Notes: generated by a model from the sequence alone, not told the origin. DNA of 64,000 bases from JAEUWI01 sp942492815 (GCA_942492815.1 OW818658.1:1736001-1800000); one strand, 5' to 3'; positions 8,191-17,572 are shown, counted from the first letter of the stretch. Numbers and translations are program-made.

Positions 8191-8636
8191 GGATAGAGCC
8201 CGGGTAGCACTTTAGCCGAATGAAGTGCCCTAACTGGGGTTGGCACATCTTCCCGGGGCGTGTAGCTCTCGGTTTCCTGAGCTTCGCGGCAATCAAATAC
8301 CTTGTAAATCGGCTTGGAATAGAAATGGGAGCCAACGTGGATTAGCCTTCCAGGCGGATACAGAGCCACCGTTCGACATTGGCGGGCCTTGCTTATTGTT
8401 AACGGACCAGAGTCAACAGACGAAAGTGAGGGGCCACTCAAAACTTAGAGTGCGCTTCAGATCGGCTAATTCACGTTGGCGCACGATTGCGTTTGACGTC
8501 ACACTACATCTTCACGGTATGGCGATCAGAGACGCAGCACAACAACTTCAGACGGCTAAAGTGTTACGAACCCGGCGGCCAGGGATTTGGGGCGCTTGTC
8601 CTGCAGATTGCCCAAGAGCTCCAAATAGAGCACAAA
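8191..8636. repeat. Intergenic dispersed repeat with inverted arms (copy 1)
   Basis: No gene is seen. An arm 'CCAACGTGG..TTAGCCTTCC' begins at 8332 and an inverted counterpart 'GGCTAATTCACGTTGG' lies at 8464-8479. A second copy of the same family is found at 42341-42495. The flanks after the right arm also match: 'GTCACACTACATCTTCA' at about 8498 here, 'GTCACAACACAACTTCA' at about 42515 there. Then come 'ACGGCTAAAGTGTTAC' here and 'ACGGCTACAGTGTTGC' there. The element is therefore about 250 bp. This copy is more degenerate. Confidence 0.6.
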
Positions 8637-8668
8637 AAAATGGCCGCCCGACGGGGGGCGGCCATTTT
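8637..8668 (-). terminator. Rho-independent terminator of the PEP-CTERM gene
   Basis: A strong hairpin with arms AAAATGGCCGCCC and GGGCGGCCATTTT around a short loop. On the minus strand it is followed by a T-tract, placing it about 30 bp after the stop codon of the PEP-CTERM gene. Confidence 0.85.
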
Positions 8669-8698
8669 GCTTACATTATTCGGACTGGTCGGGGCGAC

Positions 8699-9268
8699 TC
8701 AGCTCAACTGGCGCTTGCGCGAACCGCGCAGCATCAGGCCGCCGAGGCCAATTCCGAGCAGGGTCATCGTTGCGGGCTCGGGAACGGGGCTGGCCTCAAA
8801 CCACACATTGTAGAAGCTCTGCGAACCATTGGTCCACGTTTCGATAGGGATGGGCGTTTCGTTGTCATAGATGAAACCGTCAGACAGGCTCGACCCATTG
8901 GCAAAATTGTTGAACGAAGTGACGGTGAAATAGTAGTCGCCTGGAGCCAGCGTGGGGATGTAAATACCAGCGTCGAAGTACGTCTGTGTTCCCGGGTCGA
9001 TGGTGGGGTTGTCATCATTTTCGAAAATGAGGTTGCCCGCACTATCCCAGAGGGCGATAATCGGGTCGAAGTTGAACCCGCTCAGGAAGGAGTCGGTCCA
9101 GATGCGGACGTTGAATACGTCATCGGTCAACGTGCCGGTGTACACGTCCACCTCGTTGTGCGATTCAATCGTTCCGCTGGCGTTAAGGAGAAGGGCATCG
9201 GCAGACCCGGCCGAAACCAGCGCATATACCCCCAATGCGGTTGCGAGTAGAAGCCTTTTGGTAGTCAT
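8699..9268 (-). CDS. PEP-CTERM sorting domain protein, DVUA0089-like
   Basis: A 189-residue exported protein. The start at 9268 follows AGAGG by about 8 nt and gives a signal peptide, MTTKRLLLATALGVYALVSA. The mature part has alternating strands rich in Asp, Asn and Gly ('ESHNEVDVYTGTLTDDVF', 'DPIIALWDSAGNLIFENDD', 'GDYYFTVTSF'), a layout seen in DVUA0089-type extracellular beta domains. The C-terminus is a textbook PEP-CTERM signal: 'VPEPATMTLLGIGLGGLML' then 'RGSRKRQLS'. An exosortase would cleave and anchor the protein during export, in bacteria that make exopolysaccharide. No exosortase gene is in this window. The longer upstream frame lacks a signal peptide. Confidence 0.88.
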   Translation of the reverse strand: MTTKRLLLATALGVYALVSAGSADALLLNASGTIESHNEVDVYTGTLTDDVFNVRIWTDSFLSGFNFDPIIALWDSAGNLIFENDDNPTIDPGTQTYFDAGIYIPTLAPGDYYFTVTSFNNFANGSSLSDGFIYDNETPIPIETWTNGSQSFYNVWFEASPVPEPATMTLLGIGLGGLMLRGSRKRQLS

Positions 9269-9768
9269 GGTAACGTCCTCTGAAGACCGTTGAGTGAAGG
9301 CTGCCGCGATAGGTTTTCTGCGGTCAGGTGACGAAGCTGATGAATTATTTGCCATGAATCTCTCTCGTGAATGGAATCCCTCCTTTTTAGTTTCCGAACG
9401 ATGCACCCGCCAAAATGGAGAAGGAGATGTATCAGTGCATGAAGCGCTATTGGCGTCAAGCGTGCAAAAAACGTGCCGCGTCGAAAAGATGCTTTTATCC
9501 TATTGCAGTCAATCGTGTTACAGGAACCTTAAATGGTGAGGTGCGCGTTGCTGGGGCATTTTGACCTGTAAAAAGTTAGAAGTATTGACAACTATTTTAC
9601 GGTGGATTGCCGCCATGAGCGTATGGAATTCGGACGCTCGGTGTATGAGTTCGACACGACGAATTTTGGGACCCGTCCTGACTTTCGGAGTCAGCGGACC
9701 GGCTCCGCCCGCACTTGCACGTGTCCCGTCCTGAGGGGGAAGTAGCGCGCCGCAGGTGGCCTACGGCA

Positions 9769-9831
9769 GGTGTTTCCGATCGGTGCAATTTTGCTAGACT
9801 GTTTCAGAAGATCGAGGGCATGTCGCCCCCC
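9769..9831 (+). pseudogene. Relic of an AraC-family HTH C-terminus
   Basis: The 21 residues GVSDRCNFARLFQKIEGMSP+P match 16 of 21 positions of the last HTH of the PocR-AraC gene 1.7 kb upstream (8101-8163), in frame and with similar codons. The sequence before it bears no AraC similarity, so only a fragment remains. It runs in frame into the following small gene. Confidence 0.6.
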
Positions 9832-9861
9832 AACCAACCGAGAGCCCTTCGGAAAGCGCCC

Positions 9862-10026
9862 ATGAGCACGCAGCAGAATTTTGTAAGTCGCCTTCAATCG
9901 TGGTGGTTGCGTTTTCGATGCCCCACGGAGTTTCTCTGTGACAATTGCCAGTATGATTACGGCACGGCCTGCACCCGGCCGCAGCGCCCCAACGCCGTGA
10001 AGTGCCCGGACTACAAGCCCAAGTAA
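9862..10026 (+). CDS. Small Cys-rich protein, probable zinc-binding
   Basis: A 54-residue protein starting at ATG 9862, with GGAAAG 7 nt upstream. After a basic, Trp-rich amphipathic segment (FVSRLQSWWLRFR) there are five cysteines: C-x5-C-x2-C-x7-C and a final C in 'KCPDYKPK'. The pattern 'CDNCQYDYGTAC' with a terminal 'CPDYK' resembles small metal-binding hypothetical proteins of environmental bacteria. Function unknown. It could also be the tail of a decayed AraC-fused frame, because the relic at 9769-9831 reads in frame into it. Confidence 0.55.
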   Translation: MSTQQNFVSRLQSWWLRFRCPTEFLCDNCQYDYGTACTRPQRPNAVKCPDYKPK

Positions 10027-10188
10027 GTCCGGTGGAGCCTGGCGTTGCCGCCCCCTACTTTTGATCGTGACTTCGCCCTCAACGCTGTGACAAGCTAGAG
10101 GGTGCGCTGGGGGCCCTGCCGGGTGATACTTCGGCGCAACATACACGCCGCAATCGGGGGATTCGTTGGCATAGAGAGGAGTACGGGT

Positions 10189-12021
10189 GTGATTAATCGG
10201 TCTATTTTTCGTTGGCCGGCCTGGGGTGCGGGGATATTGCTGGCGTTGTTCGGGGGAATAGCGCAGATCTCGCATGGGGAGGAACCCGCGCAGCCCAGGC
10301 TACGCTTTACCACCTACTGCACGGTGGACAGCGCCCGAACATGGCTGGATGCGGAGAAGCGCGACGCGGCTGTGGCGATGCTGCGGGAACTGGATATTTC
10401 CGGGGTCATCCTCGAAGTCAATCGCGGCGGGACGGCCCTTTCGGAAGACGAGGCGCGCCTCTTGAAGGACTATTTCGTCGCCGAGGGTTTTCGCGTCACC
10501 GGAGGCATTGCCACGGTGCCGGGCGGTGACTGGGGCGTGGCCGCGAACGAGGGCCTCGCCTGGATGAATTTCCAGAATCCGAAGACCCAGGCGGATATCG
10601 AAGCTTCGGTGCGCGGTGCGGCGCGGGTCTTCGACACCTTCGTGGTGGACGACTTCCTCCTCAGTGGCGATACCAGTCCGGAATCCGAACGAACGCAGGG
10701 GCGACGGAGCTGGGGCCAGTATCGGCGCGATCTCATGACGTCGCTGTCGCAGCGGGCGATTATCGGCCCGGCGAAGGAAGAGAACCCCGAAATCACGATG
10801 ATTGTGAAATTTCCCCAGTCCTACGACCGCTATCATCAGTTTGGCTATGACACGAACCGGAAGCCCCAGCTCTATGACGGCGTGTGGGTGGGCACGGAAT
10901 CGCGGGGACAATACACGCAGCGCTTTGGATTCACCCAGCCCTACGAGGGCTTTGTGAACTATCGCTGGATCGCCTCGCTTTCGCGCGGGAAGATGGGCGC
11001 GGCCTGGTTTGACTTCGGCGACTGCGATACCTTCGATTTCGTGGAGCAGGCCTGGCAGTCAGTGCTGGCCGGGGCAAACGACATCGTACTCTTCAGTGTG
11101 GCCGGTATCGAAGAGCGCCACCCGGGACTCGCGCTACTCCAGCAGGAGCGGGCCGGACTGGGGCGACTGGCGAGCGCGGTGGACGCGCAACCCGTGACGG
11201 GCGTGGCCACGTATAAACCAGCCAACAGCGATCCGGGCAGCGACATGTACATCATGGATTTCGTGGGGATGCTGGGCGTGCCCATCGTTCCTGTTTCCGT
11301 CTATCCCGCGGACGCGGCGTCAGTCTTTGTGCCGACCTACGGTGCCCATGACCCTTCCATTGTGGAGAAGATTGAGGCCTCACTGCGCGCGGGGAAGAAT
11401 GTGGTGGTGACGACGGGCCTCCTGGCGGGGGCGGCGGAGGGTGAATCGCTTGCACGCCTCGCGGGCTTGTCCGAGGTGCCGCAGTTGAGCCCCATCCGCA
11501 CGGACTCGGTGCTCCTCGATGGCACCGCCGTGGAAGTGCCGAGGGGGCTCGATCTGGCGGGACGAATTGCGCCGGAGGCGGCCGACGTGCTGCTGGAGGC
11601 TCTGGTGGATGGGCAGAAGGTGCCTTACCTCACCACCCATGCCGTTGGCGCGGGGCGACTCTCGGTGCTCAATATTCAGATGTTCACCCAGGCCGATTTT
11701 GATGCGGTGAATGAGGTGTTGCTGTCGCCCCGCAATCTGGGCATGCTCGATATGCCGAAAACGTGGGCCCGCACCATCCGGCAGGTGTTTCAGGGCGGGG
11801 GAGAGGTGCTCGTGGAGGCGCCCACGCGGGTCACGCTTCAGCCGCTTGGGGAAACGGGCTGGGTGATACAGAATTACAATACGTCGCCCGCGGAGATCAC
11901 CTTGGGCGACGAGGATCTTGGCCGCCTGACGGACGGGCTTACGGGGGCGCTGCTGATGGAATCGGGAAGTGAACTGAACTACCTCATCCCACCCCGCTCG
12001 CGGGTGTGGGTACGTCGTTGA
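10189..12021 (+). CDS. Secreted protein, putative TIM-barrel glycoside hydrolase, family unassigned
   Basis: About 610 residues from GTG 10189, preceded by AGAGGAG at 7 nt and giving a signal sequence (NRSIFRWPAWGAGILLALFG). The mature protein starts with 'LRFTTYCTVDSARTW', then has TIM-barrel-like segments: 'LDISGVILEVNRGGTALS', 'VFDTFVVDDFLLSGDTS', 'MIVKFPQSYDRYHQFGYD', 'DIVLFSVAGIEERHPGL'. Acidic residues at strand ends are candidates for catalysis, but no named family is recognised. The C-terminal 250 residues include a beta domain ('ETGWVIQNYNTSPAEITL'). The next gene, also a secreted hydrolase, begins 11 bp downstream, so the two form an operon. Confidence 0.65.
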   Translation: MINRSIFRWPAWGAGILLALFGGIAQISHGEEPAQPRLRFTTYCTVDSARTWLDAEKRDAAVAMLRELDISGVILEVNRGGTALSEDEARLLKDYFVAEGFRVTGGIATVPGGDWGVAANEGLAWMNFQNPKTQADIEASVRGAARVFDTFVVDDFLLSGDTSPESERTQGRRSWGQYRRDLMTSLSQRAIIGPAKEENPEITMIVKFPQSYDRYHQFGYDTNRKPQLYDGVWVGTESRGQYTQRFGFTQPYEGFVNYRWIASLSRGKMGAAWFDFGDCDTFDFVEQAWQSVLAGANDIVLFSVAGIEERHPGLALLQQERAGLGRLASAVDAQPVTGVATYKPANSDPGSDMYIMDFVGMLGVPIVPVSVYPADAASVFVPTYGAHDPSIVEKIEASLRAGKNVVVTTGLLAGAAEGESLARLAGLSEVPQLSPIRTDSVLLDGTAVEVPRGLDLAGRIAPEAADVLLEALVDGQKVPYLTTHAVGAGRLSVLNIQMFTQADFDAVNEVLLSPRNLGMLDMPKTWARTIRQVFQGGGEVLVEAPTRVTLQPLGETGWVIQNYNTSPAEITLGDEDLGRLTDGLTGALLMESGSELNYLIPPRSRVWVRR

Positions 12022-12032
12022 TTGGAGAGAAG

Positions 12033-14327
12033 ATGTTTCGTGTCGGGATGGTTCTGAGTCTGGTGTGGTTTGGTGCGGCGGCGGTCGGGGCGGAGGTATT
12101 GTTCGAGGTCAAAGCGGGTGGAGACCTGTCCGGCTTTGAGATAGCTTCCAGCGGCATCGCGACGGCGGAGAAGGAAGGGGTCTGGTGCGTGGATGTGTCC
12201 TCCTCGCGCGACCCCTATGCCTCGACGGAACTCGCGTTGCGCGGGGCGGCCCCGGCTTTCCCCGATGGCTTCGTGCTGGAAGTGGAATATATGGACCACG
12301 GCGCGGGACTCATGTCCGCGTCGATTTCATCTAGCGCGGGCGGTACGCTCGGCTCCAGCCGTCACAGCAGCTATACGCGCCTCAACACGGGCGCGCGGCG
12401 GAGCGCCTGGTTTGCCTTCGGGGCCGCGGGGGCTGCGGAGTGGACCGTGCGCTTGACCGGCGCCAATCACGTGACGGCCCTTCGCGCGCTGCCGCCGCAG
12501 GATGATGCGGCATGGGCCGCGAAAGCCGCCGCCGTGCCGCGCGATGTGAAGCCCATGGTGACGCTCAAGCGACCGATGGATCTGGTGACTTCGGCGGGCG
12601 TGGATGTTCGCGGCGGGATGGAGGCGCTGGAGGATTCGATCAATGAACTGAACGATCTTGCCCCTCTGGCGAAGGTGCTGGGATTCAATGGTATCGAGGC
12701 GTATGTTTCGTGGAAGCGCCTGGAGCCGCTGGCTGAGGGGAAGTTCGATTTTTCTTTCTACGACGGTGTCGTAAACAAGTTGAAGGAATACGACCTGAAG
12801 CTTTTTCCGCTGCTCATTGTGGGCTCGGCCTATGCCCTGCCGGAATGGTTTATCAAGAGCGAAGAAAACGTGGGCATGATCTGCCTGGAGCATGGCGTCA
12901 TCAATGCGGTGCAGAGCATTTGCTACGAGCCGCACCGGCGCCACGTCACCCGGGTGCTCCAGGCTTTCGGCAAGCACTATGAGCCTATGGGCGTGCTGCA
13001 GGGCGTGCGCCTGGGACCGAGCGGAAACTATGGCGAGTCTCAGTATCCCGCCGGCGGAAACTGGGGTGTGGCCGGGGAGGAGATGCACATTCACCTGGGC
13101 TGGTGGGCCGGGGATGCCTACGCGCGGGCGGACTATCGTAAGTTTCTGGCGAAGCGCTACGGCGACATCGGTGCGCTGAACACCGCCTGGAAGACCGAGT
13201 ATGCAGGCTTCGATGCGATTGAACCGCGCATGCCCGAGCAGATGCTGGTGCCTGCGGAGCGCATCGATTTCACGGCGTGGTATACCGAGACGATGACCAA
13301 CTGGTGCGAATGGTGGGCCTTGGAGACGCGCAAGGCCCTGCCCAATACGCCCATCTACCAATCGGCCGGCGGCTGGGGCTTTCGCGAGTCGGGCACGGAC
13401 TACAGCGCCCAGACGAAGAGCATGAAGCTGATCGACGGCGGCATCCGCCTGACCAATGAAACCGACAGCTACGAGCAGAATTTCTACGCGACGCGCCTGG
13501 CGGTGTCGGCGGCAAAACACTACGGAATTCCCCTGGGCTACGAACCGGCCAGTTCACACACTGGGCGGGGCATTGCGGGGCGTCTCTATGAGACGTTGAA
13601 CACGGATGGACACCATTTCTTTACGTATTACAGCAACGTCATGGGGAGTGATTTCTCTATCGCCCAGTGGCTGCGCTATGCGCCGGCGCTTGACGAGCGT
13701 GCCATGGGGCAGACGAGTGTAGCGGTCTTCTATCCAGAAACCGTGAATCAACTGGAGGACAGCGCCTTCCGCTATCTCTATGCCTGGGGCTTTAACCCCC
13801 GTGCGGCGGAAGTGCGGCGCGTGACTGAGGTGGACTACCTGGATGAGCGCCTGATCGACGATGGATTCCTGGACAAATACCGGGTGCTGGTTTTCGCCTG
13901 GGGCACGGTGCTGCCCGACGAAACGCTGGCGAAGATTGATGGGTGGGTCCAAGCGGGCGGCACGGTGATCTATCCCTCCTTCCCGCGCGGGGGACTCTCG
14001 GGGCTTTCAGGCGACGACACGATATTTGAGGCCTGGAGCGACGGGAAGACAGGAAAAGGCAGCTTCAGCCGCTTTCGCGGCGACATGGAGCCCACGGAAC
14101 TCTATGGCGATTTCGTGCGCGAAGTGCTGAGCGAAACAAAGGTACTGCCGCCCGTGGAGCAGAAACTCCTCGCGGTGGAGCGGCCCGACCACACCTTCTT
14201 CAGCGTACTGGAAAGCGGGAAGATCGCCGCGCTCAACTACGACCCGGATCCGGTGACGCTGGAACTGGGTGGTGGGAAGACCGTGGAAGTTCCGGGCTAT
14301 GGGATTGAGTTTTTTGACGTGGAGTGA
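12033..14327 (+). CDS. Secreted beta-galactosidase-like (GH14/GH42 clan) glycoside hydrolase
   Basis: About 764 residues from ATG 12033, with GGAGA close upstream; signal peptide MFRVGMVLSLVWFGAAAVGA. An N-terminal beta domain (to about residue 150) precedes a TIM barrel: 'VLGFNGIEAYVSWKRLEPL', 'GKFDFSFYDGVVNKLKEYDL', 'LFPLLIVGSAYALPEWF'. 'GVRLGPSGNYGESQYP' has the 'GPxGE' look of the acid/base loop in GH14/GH42-type enzymes. Later 'GGIRLTNETDSYEQNF' and 'LGYEPASSHTG' hold a candidate second acid. A C-terminal Rossmann-like trimerisation-style domain follows ('YRVLVFAWGTVLPDETLAKI'). Substrate probably a beta-galactoside or glucan; not provable here. Confidence 0.75.
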   Translation: MFRVGMVLSLVWFGAAAVGAEVLFEVKAGGDLSGFEIASSGIATAEKEGVWCVDVSSSRDPYASTELALRGAAPAFPDGFVLEVEYMDHGAGLMSASISSSAGGTLGSSRHSSYTRLNTGARRSAWFAFGAAGAAEWTVRLTGANHVTALRALPPQDDAAWAAKAAAVPRDVKPMVTLKRPMDLVTSAGVDVRGGMEALEDSINELNDLAPLAKVLGFNGIEAYVSWKRLEPLAEGKFDFSFYDGVVNKLKEYDLKLFPLLIVGSAYALPEWFIKSEENVGMICLEHGVINAVQSICYEPHRRHVTRVLQAFGKHYEPMGVLQGVRLGPSGNYGESQYPAGGNWGVAGEEMHIHLGWWAGDAYARADYRKFLAKRYGDIGALNTAWKTEYAGFDAIEPRMPEQMLVPAERIDFTAWYTETMTNWCEWWALETRKALPNTPIYQSAGGWGFRESGTDYSAQTKSMKLIDGGIRLTNETDSYEQNFYATRLAVSAAKHYGIPLGYEPASSHTGRGIAGRLYETLNTDGHHFFTYYSNVMGSDFSIAQWLRYAPALDERAMGQTSVAVFYPETVNQLEDSAFRYLYAWGFNPRAAEVRRVTEVDYLDERLIDDGFLDKYRVLVFAWGTVLPDETLAKIDGWVQAGGTVIYPSFPRGGLSGLSGDDTIFEAWSDGKTGKGSFSRFRGDMEPTELYGDFVREVLSETKVLPPVEQKLLAVERPDHTFFSVLESGKIAALNYDPDPVTLELGGGKTVEVPGYGIEFFDVE

Positions 14328-14370
14328 GGGGCGCAAATATCCGTGACTGCCCGCAAGAGATTGGAAACAC

Positions 14371-14456
14371 TGTCATCCCCGCGCATGCGGGGATCCAGAG
14401 AATTCGTGTTGTTTGCATCGCCCAGTCTCTGGATTCCCGCTTTCGCGGGAATGACA
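14371..14456. repeat. 86-bp palindromic MITE-like element
   Basis: Begins 'TGTCATCCCCGCGCATGCGG' and ends 'CGCTTTCGCGGGAATGACA', inverted relative to each other, with 'GGATCCAGAG' and 'CTCTGGATTC' as inner arms and a variable centre. The same family, also 86 bp, is at 36124-36209 and 38815-38900. Sits between convergent genes. Confidence 0.8.
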
Positions 14457-14506
14457 AAGCGGTAACAGTTTTTCCTCGACGGGCGCATCAATAAGCCTAC
14501 GAGTAA

Positions 14507-16700
14507 TTATCCGGCTCCCAAAATCTCGAATTCCTGTTCCAGCCATCCGTCGCCGTCCTGCGCGCGAATCTTCAGTACGTGCTCGCCGGGCGGAATGATG
14601 CCATCCGAAGCGTGCTCCTCTGTGCCGAGGAGGTAGGGCGGGCCGGGCTTGGCGTCCACGAGCTTGCCGTCGAGATAGAACTCCATCGCGCCGAAGGGGA
14701 TGCCCTCGGTCCACACACGGAGGCGCTGCCAGCCCCACCAGCCTTCGACCTGCATGTTGGTGGTCGCGTAGATGCCCTTGCTCCGCGCGGGGCGCAAGCG
14801 GGCGTCGTCTTCCCAGTATTGATTGATGGCGGCGCTGCTGCCGAGGAGGCGCATCGTGCGGCGGTCCGTCGGCGAGCCGAAGACGCGGCCATCGGCCTGG
14901 TACACATACATCCCCGGTGCGCCCGCGTCGTAGAGTTGCTTTGCGCGCCACAGGAAAGGGCCGGGCAACGGATTGCCCCAGGCAAGGCCGTCCATCGCGG
15001 GAAGGAGGGCCGTCTTCGTGTCTTTCACGGCGGCGATATAAGGTGCGATATCGAAGTGGTTGTGACGGCCCTGGATGTTGCTCGGACAGAGATAATCCAC
15101 CCACCCCTCGCGCGCCCAGGTGACGTAGTCGAATTTCTCAAACTGATCCACGCCGTGAGCCGGGAAGCGCACGAGAATCGGAACATGTACGCCCCGCGCA
15201 GCGCTGAACTCGTCGGCAAGGGCGCGCAACGCCTTCATGAACTCGTTGGCGGTGCCTGGGACATCGATGCAGCCGGGATAGCGACAGTAATCGATCGAGA
15301 TGCCCTTTGCGCCGATCTCCAGTGACTCGCGAAAGAGGCCCAGGGCGTAGTCGCGCACTTCGGGCACTTCGAAACGGAGCGCGTCGCCGCGCATCCACTC
15401 GGGGTGGTCCTTGGAGAACTTTCCCTGCAGGGGCGTGCCGACGTAGCACGCGCTTGCGCCGAAATTGGCGTGAAGTTGCACGCCCAGCTCCTTCGCATGG
15501 CGCACAGAGGTTTGGAGCGTGTTGGTAAACTGCTGCATGCGGCCCACATTGTCCGTGAGGGGCTGGGCCACCTCGCCAATGGGATCGCCGATGGTGGAGT
15601 GGTAGAGGTTGTCCGTCCGGCGCGATTCGTAGACCACGGTCATGCCGAAGCGCCCGATCTGCATGTCCACCAGGTCGATCATCGCCTCGGGATAGGCCGT
15701 GAGGTATTCGCGGTGCCAGAGGGCATCCTGCACATCGTCGATGAAAGCGAAGGAGTAGGGCTCCCAATAACCCGCGACGAATTTGTCGCGGGGCAGGGCG
15801 TAGGGCGCGTCCAGCGCCGCCCGCTGCTCTTCCGATAGCGGCACGAACTTCACATAGTCGATGGTGCCGGGCGTGTAGCCCGTGTAGTTGTAGGGCTGCT
15901 TCAGCACCAGGTTCTGATGGTCCAGCTTCGCCCAGCGCCAGAGCACTTCCTCGCCACGGCGCGACGACAAGGTGTCCAGCCGCTCATCGCCCGTGAAACG
16001 CAACTTCATTGCGCCGGGAATGCTCACATAGACCGCGTACCACCCCTTCAGATCGAGGGGATAGGAAAGCTGCGTGAGGGGCGTGGTGTCGCCTGCGTGG
16101 CCATAGAGGCTGCTTCCCTGGGACATACCCATCTCCGCAGGCCAATTCGTGCGCCACTGCCACTTCGCGGCCTCGCCACCCTCCGGCTGAAGCTGGTCCG
16201 CCTGGAAGACCTTCGACCAGTCCTCGACATAGGTCACGTCCGAATGATCCGCCGCAAGGTGCGTCGTGTGGGTCGCGAGGATGGCATCCGCCGCGCCGCG
16301 CACTTCAATGCGGAAATCGGCATCCACCTTCCCGTCGACTTGGGCCTGCGGATAGGGATTGAAAACGACCGTGCGCGACAGCCCGGCGGCACGACGCTCC
16401 GCAACGCGACCTTCCGACTCCCACTGCGTCCACTCCTCATTCGGCACCATGACCAGCGCCGTCTCCGACACCAGCGGCGTGACACGCGCTGGCATCCACG
16501 CGCCCGAGCCCGCGCGGGGCCACGGAGCAGAGGACATTGACGGTGTCAGGCGCGTCGGCGGGGATGGGGTAGGTGATGTGGAAATAGCGCGTGACGGGGT
16601 CGGTGGTGACCGTGGGGGATTGGGCGAGGACGATGGGGGCGAGAAGGAGTAACCAGAGAATACAGTGGGTACAAGGGCAAGTCAGTTGGAGGCGCTGCAT
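14507..16700 (-). CDS. Secreted GHL10-like TIM-barrel protein with an apparent frameshift
   Basis: Two overlapping frames make one gene. The first (16700-16437) starts after AAGGA and encodes a signal peptide (CPCTHCILWLLLLAPIVLAQ) plus the start of a beta domain ending 'YPIPADAPDTVNVLCS'. The second (to 14507) continues the same domain: 'GAWMPARVTPLVSETALVMV'. The switch is at about 16505-16540, in a GC-rich run (GGCCCCGCGCGGGC on the minus strand), and equals one extra base. The main body is a TIM barrel: 'IGRFGMTVVYESRRTDNLYH', 'ELGVQLHANFGASACY', 'FSKDHPEWMR', 'GAKGISIDYCRYPGC'. It resembles GHL10-type hydrolase-like proteins. The C-terminus is an Ig-like domain. Either a recent pseudogene or an assembly error. 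Confidence 0.7.
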
Positions 16701-16796
16701 TGGAATTCCTTCTCCAGTAAGTTTCCAATTGAGGCTAAAGGGCCGTAGAGAGCCTACTACGATTCGTTGGACCTCGTCCCCTTTGCCCTGGTATTT

Positions 16797-17186
16797 CTAA
16801 TCGGTGGGGTTACCGACAGGCCGGTACTGACACCCGCGATTTATCGCCGCAGATTTCAATCGCTTCGCAATCTTCCGCCACGAAGATTCGGGTACGCCAC
16901 GAAAGTCGATAGCTGCGTGCGCCGGATTCCCGGGAAGGGAGTCTGGGATCCCGGGCGTGCCTACATCGTCCGCCTCCCCTTTGGTTGCCGCCCACACACT
17001 GTGAGACTGATTCCCCAATACTTCGGTGTAGTGCCGATACGAGTCGGGCGCTGCGATTTGGTCACCGTCATATACGGACAGGAGGCCACCGTCCTTCGGA
17101 AAAGGGATAAAGGCCTGGCTGGTTATCAAATTGTCCTTAACGAAATTGGGGTGCGCCTGCCGCAGGAGCAAGGTCTCAGAATTCAC
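16797..17186 (-). CDS. Conserved hypothetical protein, second gene of a two-gene cassette
   Basis: A 129-residue protein whose GTG start overlaps the upstream stop by four bases (GTGA). Recognisable segments are 'LRQAHPNFVKDNLITSQAFI', 'PFPKDGGLLSVYDGDQIAAP', 'SYRHYTEVLG' and 'NPAHAAIDFRGVPE'. Proteins with the same 'SQAF-x-P-x-x-K-D..LSVYDGD' and 'HA-x-IDF' pattern recur as a pair with a partner like the upstream gene in many bacteria. To my knowledge the function is not established. No signal peptide or membrane segment. It follows the McrBC genes on the same strand and may belong to that island. Confidence 0.65.
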   Translation of the reverse strand: MNSETLLLRQAHPNFVKDNLITSQAFIPFPKDGGLLSVYDGDQIAAPDSYRHYTEVLGNQSHSVWAATKGEADDVGTPGIPDSLPGNPAHAAIDFRGVPESSWRKIAKRLKSAAINRGCQYRPVGNPTD

Positions 17187-17572
17187 GCCCCAGAACCTCG
17201 CACCGTCCTGCGCAGGAATTCAAGGAACTGAACTCGCTCCTCGTCGGAACGCAAGTCATAGGTAGATTCCAAGTCCGAACCGTTTGCGAGAAACATGTGA
17301 AACTCCGCGCGCAGATCGGAGAGGCGAATATCGACTGAAGGCTGCCCGGGAACGTTCCATTCCAGCAGGAGGTTGCCCTCCGGGGTCGGGACAATCGCGG
17401 GTATGGGGACATCTGCTGGAAAGTGCTCGGAAAGCCAAGGCTCCAAGAAATCAAGCGCCGCCAAATCCGGCGCGCGGCCTGCGCCATCGAACCAGCCATC
17501 CGAAAGCGCACGAAGCTCATCGAACTGGCTCGACAGCGCCTGCGAATGTATTTCTTCATGTGCTTTTGCCAT
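17183..17572 (-). CDS. Conserved hypothetical protein, first gene of a two-gene cassette
   Basis: About 129 residues from ATG 17572, with AAGGA 8 nt upstream (ATG 17581 is possible). The motif 'LSSQFDELRALSDGWFDGAG' is followed by 'APDLAALDFLEPWLSEHFP', 'AIVPTPEGNLLLEWNVPGQP' and 'VDIRLSDLRAEFHMF', then an acidic tail ending near 'FLEFLRRTVRGSGA'. The 'F-x-ELRxLxDGWxDGxG' and 'P-T-P-E-G-x-x-x-EW' pattern defines a recurring family of unknown function. It is translationally coupled to the next gene. The coupled small-gene arrangement is reminiscent of toxin-antitoxin or immunity pairs, but nothing in the sequence proves that. Confidence 0.65.
   Translation of the reverse strand: MAKAHEEIHSQALSSQFDELRALSDGWFDGAGRAPDLAALDFLEPWLSEHFPADVPIPAIVPTPEGNLLLEWNVPGQPSVDIRLSDLRAEFHMFLANGSDLESTYDLRSDEERVQFLEFLRRTVRGSGA

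Noticed and set aside
16437..16700. Programmed ribosomal frameshift
   Set aside because: No slippery sequence or stimulatory structure was recognised; a one-base error or mutation is simpler.
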